Positions 18,338 to 25,699 of a stretch of 64,000 bases of DNA are shown piece by piece (position 1 is the first letter of the stretch; every line of letters begins with the position of its first letter). The position numbers and the translations under genes are program-made. Source of the stretch: Saccharomonospora xinjiangensis XJ-54 (lineage in GTDB: Bacteria; Actinomycetota; Actinomycetes; Mycobacteriales; Pseudonocardiaceae); the NCBI RefSeq assembly GCF_000258175.1, contig NZ_JH636049.1, positions 768,982 through 832,981 of the forward strand, in the 5' to 3' direction. Under the pieces are notes generated by a model that had not been told where the DNA came from, searched no databases, and worked only from the letters and a program-made list of their open reading frames with translations.

Positions 18338-20461
18338 ATGGCAGCACAATCCCGGCGCCATCCTGACCACGGCGACGCCAAACACGAGCAGCTCGACCGG
18401 TTTCGCGTCACGAACGACGACACCGCACTCACCACGCAACAGGGTGTGCGGGTGGACCACACCGACGACTCGCTCTCCGCAGGCGAACGCGGCCCCACCC
18501 TGCTCGAGGATTTTCACGCCAGGGAGAAGATCACCCACTTCGACCACGAACGCATCCCCGAGCGTGTCGTGCACGCGCGCGGCGCGGGGGCGTACGGCTA
18601 CTTCCAGCCCTACGACGACTGGCTCGGCGAGTACACGGTGGCCGGGTTCCTCAGCGATCCGGCCCAGCGCACGCCGGTGTTCGTGCGGTTCTCGACGGTC
18701 GCAGGGTCGCGTGGCTCGGCCGACACCGTGCGCGACGTCCGCGGTTTCGCCACGAAGTTCTACACCGACGAGGGCAACTACGATCTCGTCGGCAACAACA
18801 TGCCGGTGTTCTTCATCCAGGACGGCATCAAGTTCCCCGATTTCGTCCACGCGGTGAAGCCAGAACCGCACAACGAGATCCCGCAAGCGCAGTCCGCCCA
18901 CGACACGTTGTGGGACTTCGTCGCTCTCCAGCCCGAGACCATCCACATGATGATGTGGTTGATGTCCGACCGCGCTCTGCCGCGCAGCTACCGCATGATG
19001 CAGGGCTTCGGCGTGCACACGTTCCGGCTCGTGAACGCCGACGGCCGGGGCACGTTCGTGAAGTTCCACTGGACTCCGCTGCTCGGAACCCATTCGCTCG
19101 TGTGGGACGAGACCCAGAAGATCGCCGGGAAAGATCCCGACTACAACCGCCGCGATCTCTGGGACGCCATCGAAGCCGGTCACTTTCCCGAGTACGAACT
19201 CGGGGTGCAGCTCGTCGAGGAGAAGGACGAGTTCGCCTTCGACTTCGACCTCCTCGACCCGACGAAGATCATCCCGGAGGAACAGGTTCCGGTGCGTCCT
19301 GTCGGGCGCATGGTGCTCGACCGCAACCCGGACAACTTCTTCGCCGAGACCGAACAGGTCGCCTTCCACACAGCCAACGTCGTGCCCGGCATCGACTTCA
19401 CCAACGACCCGCTGCTCCAGGCGCGCAATTTCTCGTACCTGGACACGCAGTTGATCCGGCTCGGTGGCCCGAACTTCGCGCAGCTGCCTGTCAACCGCCC
19501 CGTCGCGCCCGTGCACAACGACCAGCGCGACGGCTACGGCCAGCAGAAAATCCACAAAGGACAGACTTCGTACCACAAGAACACCCTCGGCGGCGGCTGC
19601 CCCGCGATCGCCGAGTCCGGCACCTTCTCGCACTACACCGAGAAGGTCGATGGCCACAAGATCCGTCAGCGCAGCGAGAGCTTCCAGGATCACTACTCCC
19701 AGGCGACGCTGTTCTGGAACAGCATGTCGGAGGTCGAGGCGGAGCACATCGTGGCGGCGTTCCGCTTCGAGCTCGGCAAGGTCGAGCACAAGCCCATCCG
19801 GGCCCGCGTCGTCGAGCGGCTGAACCACGTTGACCACGATCTGGCCGTGCGGGTGGCACGCGGTATCGGGGTGGAGCCGCCCACGGAGGTGTCCCGGCCC
19901 AACCACGGCCGGTCGTCCCCCGCGTTGTCCCAGCTCAACACGGCGCTGGACCGGCCGGACACCCGCACGGTCGCCGTGCTCGCCGCCGACGGCGCCGACG
20001 GCGCGGGGCTGCGGCGCCTCGTCGCCACACTCGCGGACCGGGGAGTCACGGCGGAGGTACTCGCACCCGTGGACGGTGAACTCGACGGCGGCGAGCACGG
20101 CCCGGTCAGCGCCGATCGGGCGATCACCACCATGGCGTCGGTGCTCTACGACGCCGTCGTGGTCGCCTCGGGGGCCGCCGGTGTCGGAACGCTACGCGAG
20201 GACGGCTACGCGGTCCATTTCGTCACCGAGGCGTACAAGCACGCCAAACCGGTGGCCGCGTGGGGTTCGGGAACGGAACTCCTGCGCACGGCAGGCGTTA
20301 CCGGCCGGATCGCGGAGAGCACCGACGTGATGGACGATCAGGGCCTCATCACGACGACAGCCGAGGGCGACGCACTGCCCGAGGACTTCGCCACGACGCT
20401 GCTCGACCGGCTCGCGCGGCACAGGGCGTGGGAGCGAATCACCGAGTCCGTGCCTGCCTGA
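18338..20461 (+). CDS. katE: Large-subunit (clade 2, HPII-like) monofunctional catalase
   Basis: A 707-aa haem catalase. The core has [35 protein letters not shown] (distal His), [39 protein letters not shown] (distal Asn), and proximal Tyr region [16 protein letters not shown]. After about residue 530 a class I glutamine-amidotransferase/DJ-1-like flavodoxin domain follows ([20 protein letters not shown] ... [16 protein letters not shown]), which marks the large clade. It disproportionates hydrogen peroxide in the cytosol. The stop is followed by a hairpin shared with the convergent siderophore reductase gene. Confidence 0.96.
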   Translation: MAAQSRRHPDHGDAKHEQLDRFRVTNDDTALTTQQGVRVDHTDDSLSAGERGPTLLEDFHAREKITHFDHERIPERVVHARGAGAYGYFQPYDDWLGEYTVAGFLSDPAQRTPVFVRFSTVAGSRGSADTVRDVRGFATKFYTDEGNYDLVGNNMPVFFIQDGIKFPDFVHAVKPEPHNEIPQAQSAHDTLWDFVALQPETIHMMMWLMSDRALPRSYRMMQGFGVHTFRLVNADGRGTFVKFHWTPLLGTHSLVWDETQKIAGKDPDYNRRDLWDAIEAGHFPEYELGVQLVEEKDEFAFDFDLLDPTKIIPEEQVPVRPVGRMVLDRNPDNFFAETEQVAFHTANVVPGIDFTNDPLLQARNFSYLDTQLIRLGGPNFAQLPVNRPVAPVHNDQRDGYGQQKIHKGQTSYHKNTLGGGCPAIAESGTFSHYTEKVDGHKIRQRSESFQDHYSQATLFWNSMSEVEAEHIVAAFRFELGKVEHKPIRARVVERLNHVDHDLAVRVARGIGVEPPTEVSRPNHGRSSPALSQLNTALDRPDTRTVAVLAADGADGAGLRRLVATLADRGVTAEVLAPVDGELDGGEHGPVSADRAITTMASVLYDAVVVASGAAGVGTLREDGYAVHFVTEAYKHAKPVAAWGSGTELLRTAGVTGRIAESTDVMDDQGLITTTAEGDALPEDFATTLLDRLARHRAWERITESVPA

Positions 20462-20467
20462 GAAGGG

Positions 20468-20490
20468 CGCAGGGCCGTGGCGGCCCTGCG
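20468..20490. terminator. Bidirectional hairpin between katE and the siderophore reductase gene
   Basis: Perfect 9-bp stem (CGCAGGGCC / GGCCCTGCG) with a 5-nt loop, 7 nt after the katE stop and 14 nt after the end of the convergent gene. No T-tract, as is common in high-GC actinobacteria. Confidence 0.7.
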
Positions 20491-20503
20491 TGCCACGCCG
20501 GCC

Positions 20504-21301
20504 TCACGCCATGAACGCCTTCTTCTCCTGACGCCACGCCTCGTCGGTGCGGCCCTTCCGCCAGTAACCCGAGATCGACAGCAGGCCCCTGTCGAGGCCG
20601 CGTTCCCGCAGCAGATGGCCACGGAGTTCGCGCACCATGGCCGCCTCGCCGTGGACGAAAGCCTGGACGGTGCCGCCTCCGAGCGTCAGGCCACGCACTT
20701 CACGGACGAGGTCGGCGCCGTCCGCTCTGTGCAGCCAGCGCAGGTCAACGGCCCCCTTCGTGGCGAGAGGCTGGTGCTCGGCGATGTTCTCCACGAGCAG
20801 ACGCACCGTGGCGATCGAATCGGCAGGCAGCGCCTCCATCGTGGCGGCGATCGCGGGCAGCGCCGACTCGTCGCCGACCAGCAGATGGTGATCGACATCG
20901 GACCGTGGCGCGTAGGCTCCGCCGGGACCGCGCAGCAGGACCTCGTCACCCGGCCGCACCCGCGAGGCCCACGAGCCACCGAGTCCCTCGTCGCCGTGCA
21001 CGAGGATGTCGAGGGCGATCTCCCCGGCTTCGGCATCGTGATGGCGGACGGTGTAGGTGCGCATACGCGGCCAGTGCTCACGAGGGAGGGACGCCTTGAC
21101 GGTGTCGAAGTCGAACGGCTCCGGATAGCTCACACCCGGGACGGGAAACAGCACCTTCACGTAGCAGTCGGTGAAGCCGTTGTGCCGGAACGACGCCACA
21201 TCCTCGCCGCCGAACACCACCCTGATCATGGTGGGAGTGAGCCGCTCGGTGCGCACCACCCTGGCCTGGATGATCGGTTTGCCTCCGCGCTGTTCCGCCA
21301 T
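20504..21301 (-). CDS. Siderophore-interacting protein (FAD-linked ferric-siderophore reductase)
   Basis: About 265 aa from ATG 21301 (MAEQRGGKPIIQARVV), chosen because AGGAG lies just upstream; an ATG 39 nt further up overlaps the iron box. The flavin-binding motif RMRTYTVR, GGSWASRVRPGDEVLLRGPGGAY and the C-terminal SIP domain (VQAFVHGEAAMVRELRGHLL ... ISGYWRKGRTDEAW) identify the ViuB/SIP family, which reduces imported ferric siderophores to release iron. An IdeR/DmdR-type box over the promoter implies iron repression. Confidence 0.93.
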   Translation of the reverse strand: MAEQRGGKPIIQARVVRTERLTPTMIRVVFGGEDVASFRHNGFTDCYVKVLFPVPGVSYPEPFDFDTVKASLPREHWPRMRTYTVRHHDAEAGEIALDILVHGDEGLGGSWASRVRPGDEVLLRGPGGAYAPRSDVDHHLLVGDESALPAIAATMEALPADSIATVRLLVENIAEHQPLATKGAVDLRWLHRADGADLVREVRGLTLGGGTVQAFVHGEAAMVRELRGHLLRERGLDRGLLSISGYWRKGRTDEAWRQEKKAFMA

Positions 21302-21332
21302 CGGGACTCCTCGTCGCACCGCCGCCGCCAGA

Positions 21333-21351
21333 TTAGGCATGCCTTGCCTAC
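21333..21351. promoter_or_regulatory. IdeR/DmdR1-type iron box upstream of the siderophore reductase
   Basis: The 19-mer TTAGGCATGCCTTGCCTAC agrees with the TTAGGnnAGnCTnnCCTAA-type consensus in both half sites (TTAGG and CCTA). It lies 32 nt before the chosen start codon. Repression by an iron-loaded DtxR-family regulator is expected from the family of the gene. Confidence 0.8.
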
Positions 21352-21709
21352 CCTAACCGACGACGCCCGAACCACCCGATCGACTCATGGCCGCGCCGTC
21401 AACAGCCCCACCGGATGACACCTCCACCTCGCTCCAGATCGCGGGTACAGTGCATCCGCTCACGACGGTCATCGAGGTCGGACCGCTCGCGGGCGGAGGC
21501 GACGCCTGCCTGCCCATCCACACGACACAGCGGTGACGCAGAAGGACGGTCGCGACGCCGCCCTTTCATCGTGGTGTCGCGACCCGCCCCGTACCGACGC
21601 ACCGTCCCCGTGGCTCCACACCACCCGATCGTGCCCGTGTCGGCCACCAGAGCTCTCCGACCGCCGATTCTCCCGGCGCGACGCGGAAAGAAGTGAGAAA
21701 CTGCGGCGC
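21352..21709. promoter_or_regulatory. Intergenic region upstream of tetR with two copies of GTCGCGAC
   Basis: The gap between the iron box and the TetR gene holds the 8-bp palindrome GTCGCGAC twice, at 21549-21556 and 21576-21583, 27 bp apart centre to centre, about 130-160 nt before the tetR start. This could be an operator pair for the downstream regulator. Nothing else in the gap was recognised, and the open frames look spurious. Confidence 0.3.
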
Positions 21710-22330
21710 ATGACCACGGAATCCGCGCCGAAATGGCGGCGGCTGGAGCCCGACCGACGCAGAGAGCAGATCTTCGCCTGCGCCGCCGAACTGTTCGGGG
21801 AGCGCCCCTATGCCGATGTGTCCACCTCGGACATCGCAGCACGGGCAGGCGTGGCACGAGGTCTGATCAACCACTACTTCGGTACCAAACGCGAGTTGTA
21901 TCTCGCCGTGGTGCGGAGAGCGCTCAACGTCCCCGACGGAGCCGTGTCCCTCCGCCCTGCCGGATCAACCGAGGAACGCGCGAACGCCGCTGTCGAGTGG
22001 TTCCTCGACATGGTGAGCGCGCAGGAGACGAGGTGGCTCGCCGCGATCACCCCCGAAGGCATAGGACGGGACAGCGAGGTCGATCGCATCCTCGACGAAG
22101 CCGACCGGCACGCCGCCGACCGCGTGCTGGAAGCCCTGGGTTTCCACCGGGACGACACGAGGTGGGAGCAGTTCAACGCCGTCGTCCGCGCCTACGCGGG
22201 CATGGTCAAGGCCGCGGGGCGGGAATGGCTGGTGCGTGGCACTCTCGACCGCCCACAGGTGCACTCACTCCTCAGTCACGTCCTCCGGTCGCTCGCCGAC
22301 GAGGTGCTGCCCGAACTCGCGGCCACGTGA
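21710..22330 (+). CDS. TetR-family transcriptional regulator
   Basis: A 206-aa regulator. The TetR HTH occupies residues 15-60: RREQIFACAAELFGERPYADVSTSDIAARAGVARGLINHYFGTKRELY. The C-terminal ligand domain (EERANAAVEWFLDMVSAQETRWLAAI...) suggests a small hydrophobic ligand but is not assignable. ATG 21710 is preceded by a weak GGAAAGAAG site. It converges with the phosphatase gene, the two stops being 9 nt apart. Target genes are unknown; the TTAC-n6-GTAA repeat before the SDR gene is one candidate site. Confidence 0.88.
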   Translation: MTTESAPKWRRLEPDRRREQIFACAAELFGERPYADVSTSDIAARAGVARGLINHYFGTKRELYLAVVRRALNVPDGAVSLRPAGSTEERANAAVEWFLDMVSAQETRWLAAITPEGIGRDSEVDRILDEADRHAADRVLEALGFHRDDTRWEQFNAVVRAYAGMVKAAGREWLVRGTLDRPQVHSLLSHVLRSLADEVLPELAAT

Positions 22331-22339
22331 CGGCCGTGC

Positions 22340-23002
22340 TCACCGGTAGGTCAGCAATCCCACCGTCTCACCATCGACGTGACCGTGTTCGTTGAACGAC
22401 ACCAGCGTCGTTCCGGAACGGCCGGTGACCGCTTTGCTCAGTCCCGCGTTGACCGTCACCCGGTTCAGGGAGAGCAACCCTGTGACGGCGTCGCCGAGCA
22501 GGTCGCCGCACAACGTCGAGATCACCCCACCTGACGTGAAGACGGCAGCCCGCTCCCCCGTTCCCACACGTGACACGACATCGTCGAACGCCGCACGGAC
22601 GCGGGCGAGGAACATCGGCCACGTCTCGGCGCACGGGCTGTCGGCGCCGGCCTCGACCCACGCCCTCAGCGCCTTCTCAAGCATGTGCTGGTACGCCCTC
22701 GGGTCGGCGCTGTCCTGCGCGAGCCCGCCACCGTGGTGGGCCCCGATCTCGACGTGGTCGTACTCGTTCCAGCGGGCGTCGGTCTCCACGGAGATGTCAC
22801 CGGTGACCTCGGCGAGCGCCAATTCGGCTGTGGCTCGCTGGCGGGACAGCGTGCCACACCACGCCAGTGACACCGCCGTCTCCCTTCGCGCGAGTTCGGC
22901 GCCGAGTGCCCTCGCCTGAACCCGCCCGAGACCGGAAAGGACGTCGTAGTCGTCGGCGCCGAACGACGCCTGCCCGTGCCGGATCAGGTAAACGACTCCC
23001 AT
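22340..23002 (-). CDS. Histidine phosphatase superfamily protein
   Basis: A 220-aa cytosolic protein with the catalytic RHG motif at the N-terminus (MGVVYLIRHGQASFGADDYDVLSGLGRVQARALG), the Glu-containing block RWNEYDHVEI, and the second catalytic His replaced by the expected position in AVFTSGGVISTL (typical members have VxHGG/VSHGG; here TSGG lacks the His). It may therefore be a weakly active or altered phosphatase. It follows the SDR gene by 18 nt on the same strand and is probably co-transcribed with it. Substrate unknown. Confidence 0.85.
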   Translation of the reverse strand: MGVVYLIRHGQASFGADDYDVLSGLGRVQARALGAELARRETAVSLAWCGTLSRQRATAELALAEVTGDISVETDARWNEYDHVEIGAHHGGGLAQDSADPRAYQHMLEKALRAWVEAGADSPCAETWPMFLARVRAAFDDVVSRVGTGERAAVFTSGGVISTLCGDLLGDAVTGLLSLNRVTVNAGLSKAVTGRSGTTLVSFNEHGHVDGETVGLLTYR

Positions 23003-23020
23003 CGGCCCAGCCTTTCCGGT

Positions 23021-23776
23021 TCAGCCGATCCTGCGGAGCAGGCCTGCGGGAAGCATGCGCACGAGCACGCTGAGCGGTGTCCACGGCCACCAAGGAACGT
23101 AGGCTCTCGCCGGTTCCTTCTCGATCGCCGCGACGAGTGCCCTCGCACCCGCCTCCGCGCTCGCCAGCAGAGGAGTTCTGCCTGAGGCGCGGCGGGTCAT
23201 CTCCGACTCGATGTAGCCGGGCAGCACCGTGGTGACGGCGACAGGAGTGCTGAGCAGGTCCGTCCTGATGCCGTCGGCGAGCGTGGCGAGGCCCGCCTCC
23301 GAAGCGGCGTACGCGGTGAGGTTGCGCGGCATTCCCCGCACCGCGCTGAACGACGAGATCACCACGAGGTGTCCCGCGTTCTGTTCCCGGAAGACCGACA
23401 CGGCGGCCTCGCACTGGGCGAGTCCTGCCACCAGGTTGGTCTCCACGGTCTGCCGGTTGGCGGTGAAATGCCCCGTCCCGACGGGTTGCCCCTTGCCGAG
23501 GCCCGCGTTCACGACGACGCGGTCGAGCGTGCCGAGTTCCGACCGGAACTCCTCGAAAACCGTGAAAACCCGGTCATGGTCGTTGACGTCGAGTTCGCGG
23601 ACCACGACCCGGATGCCGGGGTGCCGTTCGGTGAGTTCCGCCGCGAGGGCGTCGAGCCGCTCACGGCGGCGGGCACACAGGGCGAGATCACGGCCCATTG
23701 CGGCGAATCGGCGGGCCATTCCCTCACCGAGGCCCGAGCTCGCGCCGGTGATCACGATGTTCTTCCTGACGGCCAT
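23021..23776 (-). CDS. Short-chain dehydrogenase-like protein lacking the catalytic lysine
   Basis: A 251-aa classical SDR by fold: nucleotide motif TGASSGLGEG (residues 10-19), RELDVND, NAG (90-92), catalytic Ser in VVISSFSA, and Tyr156 in TAYAASEAG. The Tyr-x3-Lys motif reads Tyr156-x3-Glu160 (codon GAG), so the lysine that lowers the Tyr pKa and binds the ribose is missing. The C-terminus ends in a hydrophobic amphipathic stretch (WWPWTPLSVLVRMLPAGLLRRIG), which may tether it to the membrane. It may be a non-canonical reductase or a binding protein. First gene of a two-gene unit with the phosphatase. Confidence 0.85.
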   Translation of the reverse strand: MAVRKNIVITGASSGLGEGMARRFAAMGRDLALCARRRERLDALAAELTERHPGIRVVVRELDVNDHDRVFTVFEEFRSELGTLDRVVVNAGLGKGQPVGTGHFTANRQTVETNLVAGLAQCEAAVSVFREQNAGHLVVISSFSAVRGMPRNLTAYAASEAGLATLADGIRTDLLSTPVAVTTVLPGYIESEMTRRASGRTPLLASAEAGARALVAAIEKEPARAYVPWWPWTPLSVLVRMLPAGLLRRIG

Positions 23777-23797
23777 GCGCCCGACCCTACCCGGAAC

Positions 23798-23811
23798 TTA
23801 CCCATCAGTAA
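23798..23811. promoter_or_regulatory. Candidate operator TTAC-n6-GTAA upstream of the SDR gene
   Basis: A short dyad lies 22 nt before the SDR start codon. The arrangement resembles TetR-family operators of lipid genes in actinobacteria. The short arms make chance occurrence possible. Confidence 0.3.
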
Positions 23812-23815
23812 CGAG

Positions 23816-23846
23816 CCCGGCCCGGCGCGAGGTGCGCCGGGCCGGG
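23816..23846. terminator. Strong hairpin downstream of the subtilase gene
   Basis: Perfect 13-bp GC stem (CCCGGCCCGGCGC and its complement) with a 5-nt GAGGT loop, 33 nt after the subtilase stop on the minus strand and just upstream of the SDR promoter. It should insulate the two genes. Confidence 0.8.
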
Positions 23847-23879
23847 AGGAGAAGTGATGTGCGGGTCAGGGTCCTGGCC

Positions 23880-25088
23880 TCAGCCTCCCACGTACAGCAG
23901 GCGGTTCGGAGTCTCACCTGTGGGGTTGGAGATGACGTCCGGCGTCGCCGAGGAGGTCAGCGCGTCGGCGACATCGGCGGGCGAGGCGTCCGGGTTGGCG
24001 GCCAGGTGCAGCGCCGCGGCACCCACCACGTGCGGGGTGGCCATCGAGGTACCGCTGATGGTGTTCTCGCTGCCGTCGTGCCACGCCGAGGTGATGTTCA
24101 CGCCGGGGGCGTAGATGTCCACCACGTCGCCGTAGTTGGAGAAGGACGCCTGGCTGTCGTCCTGGTCGCTCGCCGCGACGGTGATCGCCTCGGCGACCCT
24201 GGCGGGCGACGAGTTGCTGGCGTCGGACGATTCGTTGCCCGCCGCGACACCAAACGTGACACCGGCCGCGATGGCACCGCGGACGGCCTCGTCCAGAGCC
24301 TCGTCAACACCGCCGCCGAGGCTCATGTTCGCCACGGAAGGCCCTGAGGCGTTCTCCGCGACCCACTCGACACCCGCGATGACCCCGGCGGTGGTGCCGC
24401 TGCCGTTGGCGTCGAGAACGCGGACACCGACAAGCTTGACGTCGGGGGCGACGCCGTAGGTGGAACCGCCGACCGTGCCGGCCACATGCGTGCCGTGGCC
24501 GTTCTCATCGGTGGCGTCCTCGTCGTTGTCCACGAAGTCGATGCCCGGTTGGAGGCGGTCGCCGAAGTCACTGTGCGCCGACACACCGGTGTCGATGATG
24601 TACGCCGTAACATCGGCGGCCGAGCTCGGCGGCGTGTAGCTGTCGTCGAGCGGCAGGTCACGCTGGTCGATGCGGTCCAGTCCCCACGACGACACCGCCC
24701 GTGTGCCCGGCTCGTCGGAGATGTGGAGGCGCTGGTTCTGGCTGACGAAAGCCACGGACTCGTCGGCGGCCAGCCGCTTCGCGGTCGCCTCGTCGGCCTT
24801 GACCGTGAACCCGTCGAGTGCGGTGTCGAACGTCTGCTTCACCGCGACGCCGTAGTCGCCGGCGAGCGAACGCGCCTGCGCCGCGACCTCCGACGCCGAC
24901 AGCGAACCGGCCTGCTGGTCCTTCAGCACGACGATGTAGCTGCCGTCGATCGCCTTCGCCGAGTCCGCGTGCAGGACCTCGCCGGTCGCGGCCGACGCCG
25001 GAGCCATCGCGGTGGCGAACAGTCCTGTCACACCCACCGCGACGGCGCCGGTCAGGGCCGCCCTGGTGACTTTCCTTGAGGTGCCCAT
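23880..25088 (-). CDS. Secreted S8 subtilisin-like serine protease with I9 propeptide
   Basis: A 402-aa pre-pro-enzyme: signal peptide (1-34, ending ASAAT), inhibitor I9 propeptide (about 48-123, YIVVLKDQQAG...LHIS), and peptidase S8 domain with the catalytic triad Asp166 (YIIDTGVS), His198 (NGHGTHVAG) and Ser348 (GTSMATPH), plus oxyanion Asn285 (AAGNESSD). The domain order is that of proteinase K/aqualysin-type proteases. It ends shortly after the catalytic domain. The stop is followed by a strong hairpin. The SSI-like inhibitor at 17.9 kb could be its partner, but they are not co-transcribed. Confidence 0.96.
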   Translation of the reverse strand: MGTSRKVTRAALTGAVAVGVTGLFATAMAPASAATGEVLHADSAKAIDGSYIVVLKDQQAGSLSASEVAAQARSLAGDYGVAVKQTFDTALDGFTVKADEATAKRLAADESVAFVSQNQRLHISDEPGTRAVSSWGLDRIDQRDLPLDDSYTPPSSAADVTAYIIDTGVSAHSDFGDRLQPGIDFVDNDEDATDENGHGTHVAGTVGGSTYGVAPDVKLVGVRVLDANGSGTTAGVIAGVEWVAENASGPSVANMSLGGGVDEALDEAVRGAIAAGVTFGVAAGNESSDASNSSPARVAEAITVAASDQDDSQASFSNYGDVVDIYAPGVNITSAWHDGSENTISGTSMATPHVVGAAALHLAANPDASPADVADALTSSATPDVISNPTGETPNRLLYVGG

Positions 25089-25303
25089 CGGATTCCTTCC
25101 GTGTCAGGCAACAACGTGGTGTGACCATGAGAGCGCCGACCGTGGAACATGGGCAATGATTCACATTTACCAGTTCTGGACCATTCGACCGAGTGAGCAC
25201 TACTCCGTTCGGATCAAATCTTTCGCAGCGGATTCCTCACCAGGCGTTACAGGTGCTGCTAACGTGTTCCCAGATCGTTATCCAGGGCAGGCGAGGGGAC
25301 ACA

Positions 25304-25585
25304 ATGAGTAGCACGACGGCGTTTTCGGAGGAGCTTCGGTCGGCGATCTCCACCAGCGGCCTGAGCCTCGACCGGATCCAAGTGCGACTCCAGCAACGAG
25401 GGGTGCCGGTGAGCGTCACCGCGCTGAGCTACTGGCAGTCGGGCAAGCGACAGCCCGAGCGGCAACGGTCGCTGCGCGCGGTGCTCGTCCTCGAACAGAT
25501 TCTCGACGTTCCGACGGGGTCCCTGCTCAGCCTGCTGCCACCGCCACGCCCGCGTGGCATCGCCTCCCGCCGCCACCTGGCCTGA
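25304..25585 (+). CDS. Small XRE-like helix-turn-helix protein
   Basis: A 93-aa protein made almost entirely of one HTH: FSEELRSAISTSGLSLDRIQVRLQQRGVPVSVTALSYWQSGKRQPERQRSLRAVLVLEQILDVPTGSLLSLL. The pattern resembles the DNA-binding head of larger actinobacterial regulators, but here the protein stops after the HTH, ending PPPRPRGIASRRHLA. ATG 25304 follows GCGAGGGGAC. A stand-alone DNA-binding protein or a truncated regulator are both possible. Its stop codon is followed directly by two 21-bp repeat units facing the array of fadD. Confidence 0.75.
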   Translation: MSSTTAFSEELRSAISTSGLSLDRIQVRLQQRGVPVSVTALSYWQSGKRQPERQRSLRAVLVLEQILDVPTGSLLSLLPPPRPRGIASRRHLA

Positions 25586-25589
25586 CGCC

Positions 25590-25631
25590 GTGTCCGCACC
25601 TCCCGTACGCGTGTCCGCACTTGGTGTACGC
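25590..25631 (+). repeat. 21-bp tandem array behind the small HTH gene (2 units)
   Basis: Two plus-strand units, 25590-25610 and 25611-25631, begin 4 nt after the TGA (CGCC, identical to the context after era and hrpA). Both start GTGTCCGCA; remainders are CCTCCCGTACGC and CTTGGTGTACGC. Confidence 0.9.
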
Positions 25632-25635
25632 GGCT

Positions 25636-25698
25636 TGTGCACAAGCTGCCGACACATGTGCACAGACTGCGAACGCGCGTGCACAGACTGCGGACACG
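25636..25698 (-). repeat. 21-bp tandem array behind fadD, facing the previous one (3 units)
   Basis: Minus-strand units 25678-25698, 25657-25677 and 25636-25656 follow the fadD TAG almost at once. Cores are GTGTCCGCA, GCGTTCGCA and GTGTCGGCA. Where it meets the plus-strand array there is a perfect 14-bp palindrome, GCTTGTGCACAAGC, so the two arrays form one large imperfect inverted repeat. Confidence 0.88.
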
Positions 25699-25699
25699 G

